NCBI RefSeq assembly: GCF_000690905.1
Contig: NZ_JMCL01000030.1
Location: 124,001 to 188,000, forward strand
Source of the DNA: Pseudomonas sp. Ant30-3
GTDB lineage: Bacteria; Pseudomonadota; Gammaproteobacteria; Pseudomonadales; Pseudomonadaceae
Reading direction: 5' to 3'
Length of the DNA stretch: 64,000 bases
The translations under genes and the position numbers were made by a program. Positions 59,706-64,000 of the stretch are shown piece by piece. A model generated the notes under the pieces. The model was not told where the DNA came from. It made no database searches and saw nothing but the letters and a program-made list of their open reading frames with translations. Every line of letters starts with the position of its first letter. Position 1 is the stretch's first letter.

Positions 59706-60322
59706 TGGGCGCCGTCGTCGCGCTGGATACACTGTTCAATGGCGGTCAGGTCTGGAAGGGGAGACCTGCGCCACCGGCCGCCAGCCCACAACCGACCGGC
59801 CATACCGCGCTGGACGCGGCATTGCCCACGGGCGGTTGGCCGGAAGCGGCGCTAACCGAAATCCTCCTGGTCGGGCAGGGCGTTGGTGAGTTGCAACTGG
59901 TGTGGCCGGCGTTGGCGCGACTGTCGGCGGCCGGTGAGCGCATCGTGCTGGTAGCCCCGCCTTATGTGCCATACCCCATGGCGTGGGTTAATGCCGGCGT
60001 CGATCTGCGCCAGTTGTCGATCATCCAGGCCAGCGAGCGCGATGCCCTGTGGGCGGCGGAGCAATGCCTGCGTTCGGGCAGTTGCGGCGCGGTGCTGTGC
60101 TGGCCGCAAAAGGCTGACGACCGTGCTTTGCGCCGCCTGCAGGTGGCGGCGGAAACCGGTTCGACCCTGGCGTTTGCCTATCGCTCGATGCAAGAGGCGC
60201 TGAATCCTTCACCTGCCGCACTGCGCATTGCCATCGATGCCAGGCCCGCGCAGTTGCGGGTGCTCAAGTGCCGTGGCGGGCTGGCCCGATCCGCACCCAT
60301 TGCCTACCCTGTGGGGCATTGA
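59705..60322 (+). CDS. imuA: ImuA (SulA2/RecA-like) translesion accessory protein
   Basis: A 205-residue RecA-fold protein lacking a full Walker A. It has 'TALDAALPTGGWPEAALTEILLVGQGVGELQLVWPALARL'. It is the conserved first partner of ImuB and DnaE2 in damage-induced mutagenesis and is thought to link them to RecA. The ATG overlaps the lexA2 stop as TGATG, with AAGGG upstream. Confidence 0.88.
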   Translation: MGAVVALDTLFNGGQVWKGRPAPPAASPQPTGHTALDAALPTGGWPEAALTEILLVGQGVGELQLVWPALARLSAAGERIVLVAPPYVPYPMAWVNAGVDLRQLSIIQASERDALWAAEQCLRSGSCGAVLCWPQKADDRALRRLQVAAETGSTLAFAYRSMQEALNPSPAALRIAIDARPAQLRVLKCRGGLARSAPIAYPVGH

Positions 60323-60329
60323 GGTTGCC

Positions 60330-61745
60330 ATGCGCTGGGTTTGCATACTTTTCCCGCAATTGGCGCTGGACGCGGTGCTGCGTCAGCGTCCCGATCCCGA
60401 GCAGCCTCTGGCTTTATTGACTGGCCCGGCTCAGCGTCGGGTGTTGCAGGCAGTCAATGCATCGGCCCGCGCGCTGGGCTTGCGTCCGGGGCAGTCGATG
60501 ACGGCTGCGCAAACCCTGAGCAAGGGCTTTGTTACCGCTGAATATGACAGCGCCGAGATCGAACACTGGCAGCAGTTTCTGGCCGCATGGGCCTATCGCT
60601 TCAGTTCCCAGGTCAGCGTGCACTACCCGCGAGCGGTGGTATTCGAAATCGAATCCAGCCTGGGCCTGTTCGGTGACTGGCCGCAATTCGAAGCGCGTTT
60701 GCGCAACGAACTCGGCGAACTGGGCTTTCGTCACCGGATCGTCGCCGCGCCAAACCCGGCAGCGGCGCGAATCCTGGCCAATGCTTATGACGGACTTGTG
60801 GTACCCAACGATCAAGCCCTGCAACATCATCTTGGACAATTGCCCGTTGACCGCATCGGCCTGGAACCCAGCGTTGCCACGGCGTTGACGCGCATGGGTT
60901 TGCGCACGCTGAATCAGGTACAGGCGTTGCCCCGGCAGAGTCTGGCCCGGCGTTTTGAAGTGCAGGTGCTCAAACATCTGGACACGTTGCTCGGCGCAAG
61001 ACGTCTCGCGCTTGCATTCTATTTGCCGCCAGACCGTTTCGACGTGCGCATCGAACTCAACTTCGACGTGCAATCGCATCAGGCACTGCTGTTTCCGTTG
61101 CGCCGCCTGACCGGTGATTTGTCGGCGTTTCTCTGTGGCCGCGACAGCGGTGTGCAGCAATTCGATCTGCACCTTGAGCATGCCGGGCTGGCGGACACTG
61201 TGATCAAAGTCGGCCTGCTCAGCGCTGAGCGCGATCCGGCCATGCTTTTCGAACTGGCTCGAGGGCGACTCGAACAGGTTCAGGTCGCGGCCCCGGTACG
61301 CGGTTTTCGTCTGCGCGCAGAAGACCTGCCGACCTTCATTCCGCAATACCAGGAGCTGTTTGACGATCGTCCCCAGCAGTCCTTGCCTTGGGAACAACTG
61401 CGCGAACGCTTGCGTGCTCGATTGGGGGATGAGGCAGTGCAGGGTTTACGCTTTCAGGCTGACCATCGCCCGGAATGTGCGTGGCAGGCGAGGGTCGACA
61501 ACCAGCGCAATGAAGTGCTGCCGGGCGTGCAGCGTCCGGGATGGTTGCTGACCGAACCCCTGGCCGTTCACGAACATTCCACGCGTATTCTAATGGGGCC
61601 GGAGCGGATCGAGTCGGGCTGGTGGGATGGTGGCGATGTGCGTCGCGATTATTACCTGATCGAAACCCGTACCGGCCAACAAGGCTGGGCTTATCGTGCG
61701 GTAGGTGAGAATGGCCCGTTGTGGTTGCATGGCTGGTTCGCATGA
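60330..61745 (+). CDS. imuB: ImuB, inactive Y-family polymerase-like protein
   Basis: A 471-residue Y-family homologue. It begins '[29 protein letters not shown]'; the acidic metal residues of active DinB enzymes are not evident at the expected positions ('FPQLALD', '[11 protein letters not shown]'). That fits its role as an adaptor joining the beta clamp, ImuA and DnaE2 rather than a polymerase. The ATG at 60330 is seven bases after imuA's stop with TGAGG upstream. Its stop overlaps the dnaE2 ATG. Confidence 0.9.
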   Translation: MRWVCILFPQLALDAVLRQRPDPEQPLALLTGPAQRRVLQAVNASARALGLRPGQSMTAAQTLSKGFVTAEYDSAEIEHWQQFLAAWAYRFSSQVSVHYPRAVVFEIESSLGLFGDWPQFEARLRNELGELGFRHRIVAAPNPAAARILANAYDGLVVPNDQALQHHLGQLPVDRIGLEPSVATALTRMGLRTLNQVQALPRQSLARRFEVQVLKHLDTLLGARRLALAFYLPPDRFDVRIELNFDVQSHQALLFPLRRLTGDLSAFLCGRDSGVQQFDLHLEHAGLADTVIKVGLLSAERDPAMLFELARGRLEQVQVAAPVRGFRLRAEDLPTFIPQYQELFDDRPQQSLPWEQLRERLRARLGDEAVQGLRFQADHRPECAWQARVDNQRNEVLPGVQRPGWLLTEPLAVHEHSTRILMGPERIESGWWDGGDVRRDYYLIETRTGQQGWAYRAVGENGPLWLHGWFA

Positions 61746-64000
61746 ACTTTGAATATGCCGAGCTGCATTGCCTGTCGAACTTCAGTTTCCAGCGGGGGGC
61801 TTCCAGTGCACTGGAACTCTTTCAACGGTCGAAAAAACTCGGCTATCAAGCATTGGCAATTACCGACGAATGCACCCTGGCCGGCATCGTCCGCGCCTGG
61901 CAAGCGGCCAAATCTGTGGAGCTGCCGCTGATCATCGGCAGCGAAATCAGGGTTGAAAATGGTCCGAAACTGGTCTTGCTGGTGGAAAACCTACAGGGTT
62001 ATCAGAGTCTGTGTCGGCTTATCACCCTTGCACGCAGACGCACGCAGAAGGGTTTGTATCAGGTGCTGCGTGAGGATTTCAGAGAGTCAATGCCGGGGCT
62101 GTTGGCGTTATGGGTACCGGATGCACTCGATGATGTCGAGCAGGGCCAATGGCTCAGGCAAGTGTTCGCCGATCGTCTTTGGCTGGCCGTGCAATTGCAT
62201 CGCGGGCAGGACGATCCGCGGCGGTTGAAAGGGTTGTTGATGCTGGCCAAAGAATTGCAAATCCCGGCCGTGGCCAGCGGCGATGTGCACATGCATTGCC
62301 GGGCCCGGCGGGCGTTGCAAGACACCATGACCGCGATCCGACATCACCTGCCGGTCGCGGAAGCGGGCATGCGCCTACACCCCAATGGCGAGCGGCATTT
62401 GCGCGGCCTCGATGCGTTGCAATCGATCTACCCGCAAGCCCTGCTCGACGAGACCATGACCATCGCCCGGCGTTGCACGTTCGACCTCGGCCAATTGCGT
62501 TATCACTACCCACGCGAGTTGGTCCCTGAAGGCCAGACTGCCACGTCCTGGCTGCGGGTGTTAACTGAACAGGGCATACAGTGGCGCTGGCCCGATGGGC
62601 CGAAAACCGAAGTGCTGACTCAGATCGGCAAAGAGCTGGAGCTGATCGCCGAGCTGGGCTACGAAAGCTACTTTCTGACGGTGCACGACATTGTGCGTTT
62701 TGCCCGTGAGCAGCAAATTCTCTGTCAGGGCCGGGGTTCGGCCGCCAACTCGGCGGTGTGTTTTGCATTGGGCATCACCGAAATCGATCCTGATCGCACC
62801 ACGCTATTGTTCGAACGCTTTCTCTCCAAAGAGCGCAACGAGCCGCCAGACATCGATGTCGATTTCGAGCACGAACGCCGCGAAGAAGTCTTGCAGTATG
62901 TTTTCCAGCGCTATGGCCGCACTCGCGCGGCGCTGACGGCGGTGGTCAGCACTTATCACGCGGCGGGCGCCGTGCGCGACGTGGCCAAGGCCTTGGGTTT
63001 GCCGCCCGACCAGATCAATGCCTTGGCCGATTGCTGTGGTCACTGGAGCGATGAGACACCGCCGGTGGAGCGTCTGCGCGAAGGCGGTTTCGATCCCGAG
63101 AGCCCTGTGCTGCACAGGGTACTGAGCCTGACCGGGCAACTGATCGGTTTCCCTCGGCACCTGTCCCAGCACCCCGGTGGTTTCGTGATTTCCGAACAGC
63201 CGCTGGACACGCTGGTGCCGGTGGAAAACGCCGCGATGGCCGACCGCACCATAATCCAATGGGACAAGGATGATCTGGACGCCGTCGGTTTGCTCAAGGT
63301 TGATATCCTCGCCCTCGGCATGCTCAGTGCGATACGCCGATGCTTCGATCTGCTGCGTCGGCACCGTGATCTCGACCTTAGCCTGGCGACAATCCCGGCC
63401 GAGGACGCCGCCACTTACGAAATGATTACCCGCGCGGACACAGTCGGCGTGTTCCAGATCGAGTCGCGGGCACAGATGTCGATGTTGCCGCGACTCAAAC
63501 CCAAGACCTTTTATGATTTGGTCATCGAGGTGGCCATCGTTCGCCCCGGGCCGATTCAGGGCGGGATGGTTCACCCTTATCTGCGCCGTAGAAATGGTCA
63601 GGAAGCCGAAACCTATCCCTCGCCGCAACTGAAAACAGTGCTCAAACGCACCCTCGGCGTACCGTTGTTTCAGGAACAGGTGATGCAGATTGCGATTGTC
63701 GCGGCCGATTACAGCCCCGGCGAAGCCGATCAGTTACGCCGCTCAATGGCGGCCTGGAAACGCCACGGCGGGCTTGAGCCGCATAAGCTGCGTCTAGCGG
63801 CCGGGATGAAAAAAAACGGCTACACACCGGAGTTTGCCGCGCTGATTTTCGAACAGATAAAAGGCTTTGGCAGCTACGGATTTCCAGAGTCCCACGCTGC
63901 CAGTTTTGCCTTGTTGACCTACGCCAGTTGCTGGCTGAAATGCCATGAACCGGCGGCGTTCGCTTGCGCACTGATCAATAGCTGGCCGATGGGGTTCTAC
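61742..64000 (+). CDS. dnaE2: Error-prone DNA polymerase DnaE2, partial (C-terminus beyond window)
   Basis: The first 753 residues are present. The PHP domain begins '[41 protein letters not shown]'. The polymerase palm has '[12 protein letters not shown]' and the catalytic '[16 protein letters not shown]' (two Asp), with the third Asp in '[11 protein letters not shown]'. Later motifs 'HPGGFVIS', '[15 protein letters not shown]' and '[15 protein letters not shown]' (here 'SYGFPESHA') fit DnaE2. It starts by ATGA overlap with imuB. It performs damage-induced mutagenic synthesis with ImuA/B. The frame runs off the window end. Confidence 0.95.
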   Translation, partial: MNFEYAELHCLSNFSFQRGASSALELFQRSKKLGYQALAITDECTLAGIVRAWQAAKSVELPLIIGSEIRVENGPKLVLLVENLQGYQSLCRLITLARRRTQKGLYQVLREDFRESMPGLLALWVPDALDDVEQGQWLRQVFADRLWLAVQLHRGQDDPRRLKGLLMLAKELQIPAVASGDVHMHCRARRALQDTMTAIRHHLPVAEAGMRLHPNGERHLRGLDALQSIYPQALLDETMTIARRCTFDLGQLRYHYPRELVPEGQTATSWLRVLTEQGIQWRWPDGPKTEVLTQIGKELELIAELGYESYFLTVHDIVRFAREQQILCQGRGSAANSAVCFALGITEIDPDRTTLLFERFLSKERNEPPDIDVDFEHERREEVLQYVFQRYGRTRAALTAVVSTYHAAGAVRDVAKALGLPPDQINALADCCGHWSDETPPVERLREGGFDPESPVLHRVLSLTGQLIGFPRHLSQHPGGFVISEQPLDTLVPVENAAMADRTIIQWDKDDLDAVGLLKVDILALGMLSAIRRCFDLLRRHRDLDLSLATIPAEDAATYEMITRADTVGVFQIESRAQMSMLPRLKPKTFYDLVIEVAIVRPGPIQGGMVHPYLRRRNGQEAETYPSPQLKTVLKRTLGVPLFQEQVMQIAIVAADYSPGEADQLRRSMAAWKRHGGLEPHKLRLAAGMKKNGYTPEFAALIFEQIKGFGSYGFPESHAASFALLTYASCWLKCHEPAAFACALINSWPMGFY

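Noticed and set aside
1..64000. CRISPR arrays, complete insertion sequences, rRNA genes or prophage
   Set aside because: I saw no regularly spaced repeats, transposase genes, rRNA sequence or phage structural genes; only REP units and a possible integrase scrap.

Overview
The window looks like a chromosomal segment of a fluorescent-group Pseudomonas. The grounds are the nirBD, cstA-yjiX, lexA2-imuA-imuB-dnaE2 and hydroxyproline gene sets, several families common in Pseudomonas (DUF6555, DUF3618, DUF1206), GC-rich codon use, and many Pseudomonas-type REP/REPIN elements. Most genes have clear Shine-Dalgarno sites, and many adjacent genes overlap by 1-16 bases. Layout, left to right: (1) 1-8056, minus strand: a Fur-box-headed siderophore operon with an SbnG-like citrate synthase/aldolase, a TonB receptor, an ATP-grasp ligase, an IucA/IucC synthetase, an MFS exporter and a second IucA/IucC synthetase cut by the window edge. 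This is the order of the vibrioferrin (pvs) genes. (2) 8158-10358: a frameshifted VOC gene and an M20 peptidase. (3) 10595-15035: an acyltransferase-like membrane protein, then nirBD with a sigma-54 promoter and a leader that reads as an ANTAR (NasT-type) antitermination element. (4) 15172-20463: a two-component system, a LysR remnant, a small membrane protein and cstA-yjiX. (5) 20554-25693: small envelope, stress and hypothetical genes and a YbdK-type carboxylate-amine ligase. (6) 25952-31099: an accessory pyruvate dehydrogenase E1, a MarR regulator, a truncated E1-like paralogue and a GST, tied together by TTGCAA-type palindromes. 

(7) 31333-36505 is the most interesting region. Convergent luxR and luxI genes lie beside a five-gene operon encoding a PLP-dependent oxidase/aminotransferase, a small PIN-like protein, a DapA-family lyase, a haem-oxygenase-like di-iron oxygenase and a tiny Rieske protein. 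This set matches the azomycin (2-nitroimidazole) pathway RohP/RohQ/RohR/RohS known from Streptomyces. The luxI-operon intergenic region holds two facing lux-box-like elements, so the window appears to carry a quorum-sensing-controlled nitroimidazole antibiotic locus. 

(8) 36670-42456: a DUF1206 membrane protein, a small zinc-ribbon protein, and a hydroxyproline catabolic set (dehydrogenase, deaminase, epimerase) with a divergent AraC regulator. (9) 42614-49375: a PQQ-type sugar dehydrogenase with a DUF2231 partner, a CHASE-GGDEF cyclase and a large PAS hybrid kinase. (10) 49403-52855: a scrap-rich interval with an MFS remnant, TetR and hotdog genes with tandem operators, an integrase-like remnant, two paralogous small genes, an RTX remnant and tRNA-Ser(UGA). 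It is probably a decayed tRNA-associated island. (11) 52856-58923: a BI-1 protein, an Lrp regulator with an EamA transporter, a FUSC protein, a GapN-like dehydrogenase and a Dyp peroxidase. (12) 59081-64000: a LexA2-controlled mutagenesis cassette ending in a dnaE2 gene truncated by the window.
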